64,000 nt of DNA from Ornithinicoccus sp045032955 (GTDB taxonomy: Bacteria; Actinomycetota; Actinomycetes; Actinomycetales; Dermatophilaceae): contig NZ_JBJFZU010000011.1 in NCBI RefSeq assembly GCF_045032955.1, positions 124,001-188,000 of the forward strand. The letters run 5' to 3'. Numbering within the stretch: the stretch's first letter is position 1; each line of letters opens with the position of its first letter. This document shows, piece after piece, positions 46,063 to 55,912 of this stretch. The notes under the pieces were generated by a model. It searched no databases. It was not told the origin of the DNA and was given only the letters and a program-made list of their open reading frames with translations. Position numbers and translations under genes: made by a program.

Positions 46063-47391
46063 GTGCCCTTCCGCTCCTCCCCTGACTCCGCGACCGACGT
46101 GCGCCCGCACTCCGCCGCCTCCACCACCTCGACCCGCAGCGACCGACCCGAGCAGTCCCGCCTGGTGCGGCTGCTGATCTTCGGCGCGCTCGTGGCGATC
46201 GGTCCGCTGACCATCGACATGTACCTCGCGGCCTTCCCGACCGTCGTCACCGACCTGGCCACCACCGAGGCCACGGTGCAGCTCACCCTGACCGCCACCC
46301 TGGTGGGTCTGGCCACCGGTCAGCTGGCGATCGGTGCGGTCTCCGACGCCCTCGGTCGACGGCTGCCGCTGATCGTGTCGTTGAGCGCCTACGTGGTGAT
46401 CTCGGCGCTGATCGCGCTCTCCTCGTCGATCGAGGCACTGCTGGCGCTGCGCTTCCTGCAGGGCCTGACCGCAGCGGCCGGGATGGTCCTGAGCCAGGCG
46501 ATGGTGCGCGACCTCTACAGCGGGTCGGTGATGGCGACCTTCATCTCGCGGTTGTTCCTGATCGTCGGGGTCGCGCCCATCATCGCCCCGACCCTGGGCG
46601 CCCAGTTCCTGCACTTCGGCACCTGGCGGTCCATCTTCTGGGGGCTGGCCGTGTTCGGGCTGCTGCTCGTGGTGGTCGCGTCACTGCTCGTCCGGGAGAC
46701 CCTGCCGCCGCGTCGGCGCACGACGTTGCGCCCCTCGACGATGCTGGGCACCTACGGGGTCCTGGTGCGGGACCGGCGCTACGTCGGGCTGGTCCTCACC
46801 GCCTGCACGGCGATGGGCTCGCTGTTCGCCTACATCTCCTCGGCGACCTTCATCTTCCAGGACCTGTACGGAATGAGCACCCAGCAGTATGCCCTCGTCT
46901 TCGCCGCCGGGGCCGGCGCCCTGACCATCACCAGCCAGATCAACGGCTTCCTCGTGCAGCGCTGGCACCCGGCCGCGATCATGCGCACCGCGCTGCCGGT
47001 CGCCCTGGCCGTGGCGCTGGGCCTGCTGGCCGCCGCTCTGCTCGACCTCGGCGTCGGCTTCATCGTCGCCGGCGTGGTGCTGGTGATGGGCGTCGTCGGC
47101 TTCGTGATGCCGAACTCGCCCGTCATCGCGCTGGCCGACCACGGGGAGCGCGCCGGTGCGGCCGCGGCCCTGCTGGGGGCCAGCAGCTTCACCTTCGGCG
47201 CCCTGGTCTCCCCGATCAGCGGCTTCTTCGACGCCTCCTCCGCGGTGCCGATGGCCGGCGTGATGGTGGGCTGTGCGCTGACCTCCGTCGTCGTCTTCTT
47301 CACCCTCGCCCGCCCTGGTGACATCCTGCGGACGATGCCGTGGAACGAGGACGAGAGCACCACCCCGGCGCCTGCGGCGACCCGGGGCTGA
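46063..47391 (+). CDS. MFS multidrug efflux transporter (Bcr/CflA type)
   Basis: A 442-residue transporter with twelve helices. The family signature is LTIDMYLAAFPTV in helix 1, and the loop 2-3 motif is GAVSDALGRRLPLI. It exports drugs such as bicyclomycin or sulfonamides in related bacteria. GTG 46063 starts a polar 35-residue tail. It follows the RND pump by 56 bases and ends before a hairpin terminator. Confidence 0.92.
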   Translation: MPFRSSPDSATDVRPHSAASTTSTRSDRPEQSRLVRLLIFGALVAIGPLTIDMYLAAFPTVVTDLATTEATVQLTLTATLVGLATGQLAIGAVSDALGRRLPLIVSLSAYVVISALIALSSSIEALLALRFLQGLTAAAGMVLSQAMVRDLYSGSVMATFISRLFLIVGVAPIIAPTLGAQFLHFGTWRSIFWGLAVFGLLLVVVASLLVRETLPPRRRTTLRPSTMLGTYGVLVRDRRYVGLVLTACTAMGSLFAYISSATFIFQDLYGMSTQQYALVFAAGAGALTITSQINGFLVQRWHPAAIMRTALPVALAVALGLLAAALLDLGVGFIVAGVVLVMGVVGFVMPNSPVIALADHGERAGAAAALLGASSFTFGALVSPISGFFDASSAVPMAGVMVGCALTSVVVFFTLARPGDILRTMPWNEDESTTPAPAATRG

Positions 47392-47449
47392 CGGACCGCC
47401 CGGGCTGACCGGGCCGACCCCGCAGGACACCTCCCCGGCATGCAGCACG

Positions 47450-47488
47450 ACGCTGCCCCGCCGACCGTGACGGTCGACGGGGCAGCGT
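47450..47488. terminator. Bidirectional hairpin terminator
   Basis: An outer stem of eleven base pairs (ACGCTGCCCCG with CGGGGCAGCGT) encloses an inner six-base-pair stem CGACCG-TGA-CGGTCG. It lies between the convergent MFS and subtilase genes. Confidence 0.88.
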
Positions 47489-47518
47489 CTGCGATGTGCC
47501 GCTACGCGGGCTGAGGGA

Positions 47519-50500
47519 TCACTCCCACTCGCGCAGGTCGCCGAGGTCGTCCTCGACGCCCTCCGACACCGCCTCGGTGCCACCCAGGATCACGATGCGA
47601 TCCGGGTAGAGCCGCTGCAGCGCGGTGGCGAGGACCTGCGGGATGCCGTTCGGGCGGGTGAGGAGCAACGGCGCCTCGTCCGTCCCGGCCTTGGCCGAGC
47701 CCGCGAGGGCGTCCGGCCAGTCCATCCCCGACGCGATGTAGACCGTCTCCGCGGAGACGTACTCCTCCATCAGCTTCGCCGCCGTGACGTACCGGTTGAG
47801 ACCGGCGACACGGGTGGTCGGGGCCCAGTCACGCAGATCCTGCACGACCGGGTCGTTGACCGCGGCGTCACCACCGAGGACGGTGATCCGCTCCGGGTCC
47901 AACCGGTCCAGGGCGGCCGCGGTGGCCCCCGGGATCCCGTCGGTCCGGACCAGCAGCACCGGCGCGTCGACCGCACCGGCCCGCGCGGCCGCCGCCAGGG
48001 CGTCCGGGTAGTCGAGGCCGGTGGCCACGAACACCCGCTCCGCACTGTCGTAGGCCTCGGAGACGGCTGCCGCCGTGCGGTACCGGTCGGTACCGGACCA
48101 CCGATCCACCGGCGCACCGGTGACGTCGGCGATCTGCTCCATCACGGCGTCGCTCACGGCGGTGGTACCGCCGAGGACGACGACCGACTCGGGCTGCAGC
48201 CGTGCCAGCTCGTTGACGGTGGCACCCGGCAGCGCGCCCGGACGGGTCAGCAGCACCGGAGCGTCCCAGGCACCGGCGACGGCGGAGCCGGCCAGCGCGT
48301 CGGGGAACTCCAGGCCGGTGGCCACGAAGGCCACGTCGACACCGGGCTCGTAGGTGGAGGAGATCTCCACCGCCGTCTTGTACCGGTCGTCACCCGACCA
48401 GCGGACGACCTCGAGCGGCTCCTCGGGGGTCTCGACGACCTCGAGGCTGACCGGGACCAGCACCAGCGGGGTGACAGGGTCGTTGCTCGCAACGCACAGG
48501 TCACCGGTGTAGGTGCCCACCTCCAGGCCGGAGGAGTCGACCGTGACGGTCACGTCGCTGGACTCACCCGGCTCCGTGGTGCCGCTGGTCGGGGTGGCCG
48601 ACATCCAGGGGATGTCGGTCCCGATCTCGCAGGCGTTCGGCTCCACGTCGGCGGCGACGTACTGCAGGGTGTCGATGCCGATGTAGTCCGAGTTGGCCCC
48701 GAGCGGACCGGCGTCCGGCACCGTGTACCGCATCGCCAGGCGACCGGTGGTGTCGTCGTCGACATCCTCGATGGTGACCTCGTACTGGGTCCACTCACCG
48801 GGGTAGCCGTCGGGCGCGAGGTCCTCGTTGATGACCTCGAGCGTGGTGTCGAAGTCACCGACACCGCTGACACCCGTGCCGACGTCGGTGCTGTCACCGG
48901 CGGTCGACATGCGCACCTCGAGACGATCGGCATACAGACCGTCACCGCTGGCCCGGGTCCAGAACGACAGCGTGCTTCCCTCGGTCAGGTCGACCTCGGG
49001 GGTGAGCATCCAGTTGCTGATCTCACCGGGGCTGGCGCTGTTGTTGAAGTTGGCACCCACGTAGGAGTCGTCCGGGCCGTCCTGCGCCGGGAAGGTGGTC
49101 TCCGGGTTGCCCTGGAACCAGCTGGTGGTGCCCAGCGGCTCGCTGTTGTTGATGTATGCCCATCCCTCGCCGGGGAGTGCCTCGATGTCCTCGAAGCCCT
49201 CCGTCAGGTCGGTGGCGGCCATCGGGACCTCCGCCGGCTGGACGGCCTGCGGTGCAGGGTCGCCCTCGACGTCGGTGGTGCCCGCGCTGCGGTCGCTGCC
49301 CTGGGGCAGCGAGACCTCGGACGAGACACCCGAGTTGTCGGCCGGGGCCGACTCCGCCTCGGAGAGCTCCCAGTCCAGGTCGCTGTCACCGTTGTTGGTG
49401 ATGGTGACCGTCTGCTCGGTGGTGACGTCGGCGATCTGCTCCGACTCCACCGACTCCGGCGTGACGCCGATCACCGGGAAGAGCTCAGGCTCCTCGACGG
49501 TCATCGTGACCGGCACGGTGACCAGGGGCTCGTCCGGGTCGTTCGAGGACAGGCACACCTGGGTGGTGTAGGTCCCCTCCTCGACACCGGTGGAGTCCAG
49601 CGACACGGCGACCTCGGTGCCCTCACCGGGAGCGGTGGCACCGCTCGTCGGGTCCAGGGTCACCCAGTCCGCGCCACAGCTGACGTCACCGGTGAGGGTG
49701 TAGGCCAGGGCGTCGAAGGTGACCAGGTCACCGAGCGGGGTCCACTCGGTCCCGCCACCGAACAGGTTGCTCGGGTCGATCAGGTGGGCCTCGGCCCCGC
49801 TGCCGTCGGCACCCTGGTACCAGTTCCACCGGTCCACGCTGGTCGGCGGGTTGTTGATCGACGGGAAGACCGACAGCCAGTACGTCCCGGCCGGCAGCTC
49901 ACCGGCGACGCCGGTGGCCTCCACCACGTCGAGCGTGATGTTGTTGTCGGTGATGTCGACACCGGCGGCCGTCGGCGCGGCGTCGAACGACCACAGGGCG
50001 TCGTCACCGTCCTCCGGGCTGCTCGCCGGAGCGCCGTCCTCGTCGGCGTAGATGCGCCAGCTGATTTCGGTGGCGTCGGCCAACGAGCTCGGCGGGTTCC
50101 AGAAGCCCGGGATGTAGATCTCGGTCAGGGACGCACCGTCAGCGACGGTGAAGTCCTCGGCCGCGTAGACACCGGTCTCCTCGTTGTTGCCGTAGTCGCT
50201 CACGATCCCGCTGGTGCCACCCTCGAGCTGCTCGGAGACGACGCCCTCGGCGGCGTCCGCGAACTCCCACTCCAGGGTCGCGCCACCGGCGTTGCCGACG
50301 GTGAGCGTCTGGGTGGTGGTCTCGTCCGGGGCCTGGGTCGAGGTGATCTCGTCGGGGTCGACGGTGACGTCGGCCACGGCGGCGGTCGGGACGACCGCGA
50401 CGGGCATCTCGGTGTTCGCCACTGCAGCGCCACCCGCGTGGGTGGCGTCGGTGTTCATCGTGACGCGACCGAAGGCCCAGTCCTCCTCCACCGCACCGGT

Positions 50501-52750
50501 GACGGTAGCGGTGATGGTGACCGTCGCCGACTCACCGGCGGCGAGGGTGACCTCGGCCGGGGAGGCGGTGATCTCCATACCGTCGGGGGAGTCCACCGAG
50601 GCGGTCCAGGTGGCGGAGCCGTCGACCACGTTGGTCACGGTCCGCTCCCAGCTGCAGCTTCCGGCGCACTCCTGGTCCACCATCGCGGGCAGGTTCAGCG
50701 TCGCCGGGTCGCCACCGACCGCCGGGTCAGCGGCGATCATCGCGTCGATGCTCTCGTCGAGCACCAGACCGGCGCGGCCGGCCTCGGACAGGTTGAGCCG
50801 TCCGGAGCCGATGTCGAACGGGTCGACCGCGGTCACGCCGTCCTCCTTGACCAGACCGTCCACGTCGGCCGACGAGGCCAGCGCGGAACGGATCTCGGTC
50901 GGGGTCCAGTCCGGGTGCAGCGCGCGCATCAGCGCGGTCGCACCGGCGGCGTGCGGCGAGGACATCGAGGTCCCGGCCAGCACCGCGTACTGGTCGGCGT
51001 CCTCACCGTCGGCCGCACCCGCGGCCAGGATGTTGACACCGGGGGCACCGTAGGTCGGGGCGACCATGTCGTACTGGCTCGGACCGCGGGAGCTGAAGCC
51101 CGCCATCACGTCGACCCAGCTCTCGTCGATGGCGATCGAGGTCTCGGCCGCCCAGGTGGCGGTGACGGTCTCGTCGGTGCCGGCGAAGAAGTCGATCAGC
51201 GCCTGCGAGGAGCTCTGCGCGATCATCACGGCGGGGATGCCGCTGACCTCGAGGCCACCGGGGGCGCTCGGCGGACCACCGAAGTTGTTGCCGATGATGA
51301 CGGCGACAGCGCCGGCGTCCTCGGCGGACTGGACCTTCTCCGGGAAGGTGCAGTCACCGCGCTCGACGAACGCGATCGCGCCGTCCATAGAGCCTTCCGG
51401 CAGCGCGCTGCAGGCGCGGAAGTTGCCCGGGTCCACCTCCTCGGCGGAACGCACCTCGGCGGTGACGTCCTCCTCCGGGGAGGGGCCGTCGCCCGGGAAC
51501 CCGGCGATGCTGGCCAGCTCCTCCGGGACCGGGGTCGGGGCGTCGACCGAGATCTCCTTGGCGAAGATCCGCGAGTGGGTCGTGGCGGCGGTCGAGGCCA
51601 TCCAGGGCCCGGTCTTGGCGACCGTGCTGGCGCCGGGGCCGGAGTTGCCGGCCGAGGCGACGACGTTGATGCCGGCTGCGGCGGCGTCGCGGAAGGCGAG
51701 GTCCACCGGGTCGTTCCACGGCAGGTCGCTGCCGGAGATCGAGTAGTTCAGGACGTCGACACCGTCGTCGATCGCCTGGTCCACGGCGGCGATGCTGGAG
51801 GCACCGGGGCAGCCGGGGTAGCAGACGAGGTAGGAGATGACGTTGGCCTGCGGGGCGACACCCTGGACCTCACGCTCGAAGACCGTGCCGCCGATCTCGG
51901 CGTCGGCCGTGTGCACGCCACCGGCTGCGGTGCTCGCGGTGTGCGAGCCGTGGTTGTCACGGTCCTGCGCGTCCGGCGAGGCGGCGTTGAGGTTGTAGGC
52001 GCCGATCAGCTTGTCGTTGCAGATGTCCTCGTAGTCGGCGGCACCCTCGGCGCAGACACCGACGTAGTTGCCGGAGCCGTACGGGTTGGTGTGCGTGTAG
52101 CCGGTGCCGTCCGTCTCGGCGAACGAGGGGTGGAACGGGTTGATGCCGCTGTCGATGACACCGACGACGACGCCCTCACCACGGGTGGCCATGCCCTCGG
52201 CGGTCTCACCCTCCCAGATGGAGGGGGAGGAGATGACCTCGTGGCTGACGTCGGTCTCCATCTCACGCTCGATGTCCGGGTAGACCTCGAGGACGCCGGG
52301 CAGGGAGCGGAGCTCCTCGGCCTCGGCTGCGGACACCTCGACCGCCATGCCGTTCAGCACGTTGCGGTAGGTGAACTCGACCGGGACGTCGCGGCCCAGG
52401 GTCGAGTCGATGGACTGCTCGAGCGCGGCGTGCTCGTCGGCGAGCTCGGCGTCGAACGCCTCCAGCTCAGCCGCGGAGGCCTCGCCGTCCTGGGCGGACA
52501 ACGAGGCCTGGTATGCGGAGACGGACGGTCCGGCGAGGCGGACGATCCAGAGACCGGTGTCACTCTCGACACCTTCCCAGTCGGTCGAGGCCGGGGCCGC
52601 AGAGGCCGGGTCGAACTCCTGGGTGAGCGCACCTCCCTCATCGGAGGGTGCTTCCGGCTGGGCGCTGACCGGGGACATCCCGGCGGCGACCAGTGTCAGC
52701 CCGGCGATCGTACTCACGATCGGGGCTGACCGCTGCCTATTCAGGCGCAT
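47519..52750 (-). CDS. Secreted multi-domain subtilisin-like protease (S8) with cell-wall-binding repeats
   Basis: A 1743-residue secreted protein. A signal peptide (residues 1-30, cut near VSAQ) is followed by an I9-like propeptide and an S8 domain with Asp199 (VVGVIDSGINPFHP), His about 268 (DNHGSHTAST) and Ser about 595 (GTSMSSPHAAG). A PA domain is inserted near 425-535. Next come two Ig-like modules with the motif TLTVGNAGGATLEWEF, an adhesin (choice-of-anchor) domain near 1190-1385, and three CWB2 repeats from about 1447 to the end (RWSGDDRYKTA, RWSGTDRYRTA, RVAGLNRYVTA). AAGGAG precedes the ATG. It is probably anchored on the wall and degrades external protein. Confidence 0.95.
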   Translation of the reverse strand: MRLNRQRSAPIVSTIAGLTLVAAGMSPVSAQPEAPSDEGGALTQEFDPASAAPASTDWEGVESDTGLWIVRLAGPSVSAYQASLSAQDGEASAAELEAFDAELADEHAALEQSIDSTLGRDVPVEFTYRNVLNGMAVEVSAAEAEELRSLPGVLEVYPDIEREMETDVSHEVISSPSIWEGETAEGMATRGEGVVVGVIDSGINPFHPSFAETDGTGYTHTNPYGSGNYVGVCAEGAADYEDICNDKLIGAYNLNAASPDAQDRDNHGSHTASTAAGGVHTADAEIGGTVFEREVQGVAPQANVISYLVCYPGCPGASSIAAVDQAIDDGVDVLNYSISGSDLPWNDPVDLAFRDAAAAGINVVASAGNSGPGASTVAKTGPWMASTAATTHSRIFAKEISVDAPTPVPEELASIAGFPGDGPSPEEDVTAEVRSAEEVDPGNFRACSALPEGSMDGAIAFVERGDCTFPEKVQSAEDAGAVAVIIGNNFGGPPSAPGGLEVSGIPAVMIAQSSSQALIDFFAGTDETVTATWAAETSIAIDESWVDVMAGFSSRGPSQYDMVAPTYGAPGVNILAAGAADGEDADQYAVLAGTSMSSPHAAGATALMRALHPDWTPTEIRSALASSADVDGLVKEDGVTAVDPFDIGSGRLNLSEAGRAGLVLDESIDAMIAADPAVGGDPATLNLPAMVDQECAGSCSWERTVTNVVDGSATWTASVDSPDGMEITASPAEVTLAAGESATVTITATVTGAVEEDWAFGRVTMNTDATHAGGAAVANTEMPVAVVPTAAVADVTVDPDEITSTQAPDETTTQTLTVGNAGGATLEWEFADAAEGVVSEQLEGGTSGIVSDYGNNEETGVYAAEDFTVADGASLTEIYIPGFWNPPSSLADATEISWRIYADEDGAPASSPEDGDDALWSFDAAPTAAGVDITDNNITLDVVEATGVAGELPAGTYWLSVFPSINNPPTSVDRWNWYQGADGSGAEAHLIDPSNLFGGGTEWTPLGDLVTFDALAYTLTGDVSCGADWVTLDPTSGATAPGEGTEVAVSLDSTGVEEGTYTTQVCLSSNDPDEPLVTVPVTMTVEEPELFPVIGVTPESVESEQIADVTTEQTVTITNNGDSDLDWELSEAESAPADNSGVSSEVSLPQGSDRSAGTTDVEGDPAPQAVQPAEVPMAATDLTEGFEDIEALPGEGWAYINNSEPLGTTSWFQGNPETTFPAQDGPDDSYVGANFNNSASPGEISNWMLTPEVDLTEGSTLSFWTRASGDGLYADRLEVRMSTAGDSTDVGTGVSGVGDFDTTLEVINEDLAPDGYPGEWTQYEVTIEDVDDDTTGRLAMRYTVPDAGPLGANSDYIGIDTLQYVAADVEPNACEIGTDIPWMSATPTSGTTEPGESSDVTVTVDSSGLEVGTYTGDLCVASNDPVTPLVLVPVSLEVVETPEEPLEVVRWSGDDRYKTAVEISSTYEPGVDVAFVATGLEFPDALAGSAVAGAWDAPVLLTRPGALPGATVNELARLQPESVVVLGGTTAVSDAVMEQIADVTGAPVDRWSGTDRYRTAAAVSEAYDSAERVFVATGLDYPDALAAAARAGAVDAPVLLVRTDGIPGATAAALDRLDPERITVLGGDAAVNDPVVQDLRDWAPTTRVAGLNRYVTAAKLMEEYVSAETVYIASGMDWPDALAGSAKAGTDEAPLLLTRPNGIPQVLATALQRLYPDRIVILGGTEAVSEGVEDDLGDLREWE

Positions 52751-53007
52751 GCGTCACTCCTTCGTCGATTGACGGCGCACCGGCGGTGGGGCTTCCCACC
52801 GGGAACGCCTCGTGCAACCCGAGAAGTCCGGGCCGTGCGTCATCCTGACGACGATCCCCGGGCGGGGTGTGGCAGCGCCCCTGGCGCACCACGACACAGG
52901 CAGGAAGACATGCGCGACAAGCCATTCCACGGATCGTGGGGGCTCGAAGCGGCCCATTCATCCTCACACAGGGAATGCTCAGGAGATAGGGCTGGAAGAT
53001 AACAACT
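52751..53007 (-). other. 257-base leader region of the subtilase gene
   Basis: No gene seen. A GC-rich hairpin (CGGTGGG-gctt-CCCACCG on the plus strand, near 52782-52803) and a longer pairing-prone stretch near 52850-52890 lie in the likely 5' leader. The far end is AT-richer (52980-53000) and may hold the promoter; I could not fix its elements. Confidence 0.4.
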
Positions 53008-55140
53008 TCACCAAGTCCGCCGGGGGCTGCGCGGTGGCGCGGTGGTTCCCCGGCCCCACCGCCAGACGGCATACACCTGGGCCGGACCGCCCGTCCGGTG
53101 GCTGACGTGCCGGTGCAGCGCGGCCGCCGACCCGGGCTCGTCGACGAGCTCGCTGAGGGGATGCGCGGACCAGCCGGCGCGCTCCCCCGCCAGCCACGCC
53201 GCCATCAGCGACCCGCCCAGATGACCGAGCCGGTCGAGCGGCAGCCCCGGCTCGGACCAGAGCGCGACGACGGCCCCTCGGGGCCGCACGGCGGCGGCGT
53301 TCGCGACCAGCCGGTCCAGGCGGCCGCGGGCCAGGGCACCCCTCAGCGCGGCCGACCCGGTGAGCAGCCGCATCCCCCGCGCCTCGGCCCGGGACAGCCG
53401 CAGCACCCGGGCGCTGAGCCCGTCGACGTCGTGCCGGGGGTGTCGGGGGTCCAGCCGCAGCCAGGTGCTCAGCTCCTCGGCGGCGGGCCCGGTCAGGGTA
53501 TGCGCGGTCGCGCCCGGGAGCAGCCGGTCCACCAGGTCGTCCGGCAGGTCGAGGAGGCCGGCCTCGGGTCCGAGCCCGGCGTGCCTGGCGAGGGTGGCGA
53601 TCTGCTCCGGGTCGGGGTGCCGCGCGAAGGGTCCTCGGTCGGTGGCCCGGTGGTGCAGCTCGGACACCTGCCAGGGGAGCTCGCTGACCGGCTCGGCACT
53701 CGCGGACAGCTCCAGCAGCCGGAGACGGGCGGCGGCGCGCTGGTCCGGCCGGACGTCCCAGTCCACCTCGGTCCGCAGCCCCAGGGCCGCCGCCACCACC
53801 TGCAGGCTGAGCGCCACCGCACCCAGGCTCAGCATCAGGTCCCGGCGGGTGGCGTCCGCCACCGGGAGCTCGCGGTCGGCATACCAGCCGAGCCCGATGG
53901 TCCGGTCGTCCAGCGCGCGCACCCGCCAGGGTTGGGTGTTGTGCGCGCTCGGGGCCCGGCCCCAGTCGGCCTCCCGCGCCACCACCCGGCCGGCCGGGGT
54001 GTCCTGGTCCTGCTCCGGACCGGTCCCCGGCTCGATCGCCCTGCTGTAGAAGCAGGTCCGGTGCAATGGCGCCCCACCCATCGCCCGGAACTGCGCCTGG
54101 GAGCCGGCGTTGTCGTCCTCGACGAAGGTCACCCGGAGGGTCTCGTAGCCGCCGGCCTGCAGGCCCTGCAGCAGCTCACGGGACAGGTGCCGCATCAGCC
54201 CGTGCCCGCGGGCACCCGGCACGGTGCCCTTGATGATGAGGACCGCGTCCTGGCGGTGCCGGCCCCGGGTGAGCAGCAGCCTGACTATGTCCACCGGTGA
54301 CAGTCGGCCGCCGGTGGAGCGGACGAAGGCGGTGAGGTCGGGGACCACCAGCACGAAGGCGACCGGTGCGTCGTCCTGCTCCAGCCACAGCAGCAGGCGT
54401 TCGTCGAGCAGGTGCGCGAGCCCGTCGGTGGCGGCCGCCAGCTCGTCGGCCTCGATCCGGGTGAAGTACCCGAGCTCGGCGAAGGCGGCGTTCAGCATCT
54501 CGCGCAGCACCGGCAGCTGCTCGCCGAGCCGGCGCCGGTCCGCGTGCCGCAGCCGGACCCCCTCGGGGAGGGGATCCACCCCGAAGGTGCCCGCCGGGTC
54601 CAGCGCGCCGAGACCGGCGCACCGCCAGGTGGCGCCCTCCCAGACCCGCTGGAACCCGAGGCCCTCCCAGTCGCCGGGGTAGTGCTCCGGGTTCCACACG
54701 CTGTCCAGGAACCCAGGCTCGTCGAAGCCCGCGGTCACCACCCCACCGACCTGGTTCGGCAGCAGCGACACCGGCCCCAGCAGCCGGCTGCGGCCGGTGA
54801 GGCGTGCGCGCTCCTCCGCGTGCCGGACGATCACGGCGAGCGCCCCCGCATCGGCGAACTCGGTGGCGCCCAGCAGCAGCGTCCGCTCCCCCAGCTTCGC
54901 GTCCATCCGGGTGTCCGTGTGCAGGGTCGTCCTGCCCCGCACCGCCCCGGACCTGTCCCGCACCAGGAAGAGCCTCACCGGGCCGTGCGTCCGGTGGGGA
55001 CCGGTCCCACGCCACCAGGAGCGGACTGTGCTGTGCCACAGCGGCACCCCGTGGGTCCGGCGGCGCCGGTCCCCGTCGAGGCCGGCCAGGAACGCGCGCA
55101 GGTCGGCCCGGGTCCGGACCGGGTGCACGGTCAGGGTCAT
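53008..55140 (-). CDS. Fusion of a YghO-like GNAT acyltransferase domain and an Acg/nitroreductase-like flavin domain
   Basis: A 710-residue two-domain protein. Residues about 1-380 have a GNAT fold of the YghO type (GPVSLLPNQVGGVVTAGFDE, then WNPEHYPGDWEGLGF, and a second GNAT half with VPGARGHGLMRHLSREL). Residues about 395-710 have a nitroreductase-like domain of the Acg type (APSAHNTQPWRVRAL and DATRRDLMLSLGAVALSLQVV). It is the last gene of a four-gene operon, with an ATGA overlap to the small protein before it. An acyl transfer followed or preceded by a flavin-dependent oxidation is the simplest reading; not verified. Confidence 0.7.
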   Translation of the reverse strand: MTLTVHPVRTRADLRAFLAGLDGDRRRRTHGVPLWHSTVRSWWRGTGPHRTHGPVRLFLVRDRSGAVRGRTTLHTDTRMDAKLGERTLLLGATEFADAGALAVIVRHAEERARLTGRSRLLGPVSLLPNQVGGVVTAGFDEPGFLDSVWNPEHYPGDWEGLGFQRVWEGATWRCAGLGALDPAGTFGVDPLPEGVRLRHADRRRLGEQLPVLREMLNAAFAELGYFTRIEADELAAATDGLAHLLDERLLLWLEQDDAPVAFVLVVPDLTAFVRSTGGRLSPVDIVRLLLTRGRHRQDAVLIIKGTVPGARGHGLMRHLSRELLQGLQAGGYETLRVTFVEDDNAGSQAQFRAMGGAPLHRTCFYSRAIEPGTGPEQDQDTPAGRVVAREADWGRAPSAHNTQPWRVRALDDRTIGLGWYADRELPVADATRRDLMLSLGAVALSLQVVAAALGLRTEVDWDVRPDQRAAARLRLLELSASAEPVSELPWQVSELHHRATDRGPFARHPDPEQIATLARHAGLGPEAGLLDLPDDLVDRLLPGATAHTLTGPAAEELSTWLRLDPRHPRHDVDGLSARVLRLSRAEARGMRLLTGSAALRGALARGRLDRLVANAAAVRPRGAVVALWSEPGLPLDRLGHLGGSLMAAWLAGERAGWSAHPLSELVDEPGSAAALHRHVSHRTGGPAQVYAVWRWGRGTTAPPRSPRRTW

Positions 55141-55595
55141 CGGCGACCTCGCCGCACCCGCCGCACCGGTGGCCCGGTCGTCTCGGTGCCGACCGGGGTG
55201 AAGGTCTCGATGTTGCGCATCTGCTGGTCCTCGGCCCGCCAGACACCGTTCGTGTAGCCGGATTCCTCGACCGTGTAGACCCGGATCCATCCGGCGGTGT
55301 CGTCGCGGGTGCCATCCACCACCCAGTCCCTCAGCTGTGGGTGGGTCCCGGTGCGGGCGAAGCGCACGAGGTCCTCCATCGTGTCGAACCAGGCGAGGGT
55401 GCCGAGGGTGGACGGCGGCTGCCAGGAGGTGTGGTGCGCGCGGTAGCCGGACATCCGCGTCATCTCACGGACCATCGTGCGGTGGCGGCGGACGTGACGC
55501 GCCCAGGAGGCCGGGCCGGCGCACCGGGTGCCCCCGGCGAACATGGCCCCGGCCTGCGCGATGTCCGGTGCCCGGGAGAAGTCCTGGGTCCTCAT
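55137..55595 (-). CDS. Small alpha/beta protein, paralogue 2 (DUF4188/CrtA-like monooxygenase fold)
   Basis: A 152-residue protein clearly related to the next entry: shared blocks are TRCAGPASWARHVRRHRTMV, MTRMSGYRAHHTSW, LGTLAWFDTMEDLVRFARTG and TAGWIRVYTVEESG. The fold resembles dimeric ferredoxin-like (Dabb) monooxygenases such as DUF4188/DUF3291; assignment is by pattern only. It is longer at the C-terminus by about 25 residues. Overlaps both neighbours with ATGA. Confidence 0.65.
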   Translation of the reverse strand: MRTQDFSRAPDIAQAGAMFAGGTRCAGPASWARHVRRHRTMVREMTRMSGYRAHHTSWQPPSTLGTLAWFDTMEDLVRFARTGTHPQLRDWVVDGTRDDTAGWIRVYTVEESGYTNGVWRAEDQQMRNIETFTPVGTETTGPPVRRVRRGRR

Positions 55596-55912
55596 CGGAT
55601 CTGCTCCCCCGCGTGGTAGAGCCGGATGTAGCCGGCGGTGGCGTTCCCCTCCTGCAGCACCCAGTCCATCACCTCCCGGTGCTCACCCGAGCGGGCGAAC
55701 CGGAGCAGGTCGTCGCGGGTGGCGAAGAAACCCAGGGTGCCCAGCACGAACGGTGGCCGGTAGTACACCTGGTGGCCGAGGTAGCCGGGCATCCGCTTCA
55801 TCTGGCGCACCAGCCGCAGCCATCTCGGCGCCAGCCGTGCCCAGGCCCGCACCCCGGTGTACCGGGTCGCGCCGACGAACACGGCGTCGGCATACCGTGC
55901 CGCGTCGTTCAC
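55592..55912 (-). CDS. Small alpha/beta protein, paralogue 1 (DUF4188/CrtA-like monooxygenase fold)
   Basis: A 106-residue protein: AVFVGATRYTGVRAWARLAP, MKRMPGYLGHQVYY, FVLGTLGFFATRDDLLRFARSG and TAGYIRLYHAGEQ. It aligns with the next gene throughout, at roughly 40% identity by eye. The pair arose by duplication and may form a heterodimer. GTG 55912 overlaps the stop of the adenylating enzyme (GTGA). Confidence 0.65.
   Translation of the reverse strand: MNDAARYADAVFVGATRYTGVRAWARLAPRWLRLVRQMKRMPGYLGHQVYYRPPFVLGTLGFFATRDDLLRFARSGEHREVMDWVLQEGNATAGYIRLYHAGEQIR

Noticed and set aside
52751..53007. Possible c-di-AMP or cobalamin riboswitch before the subtilase
   Set aside because: Hairpins are present, but I could not match the conserved core of either class; a covariance-model search would decide.
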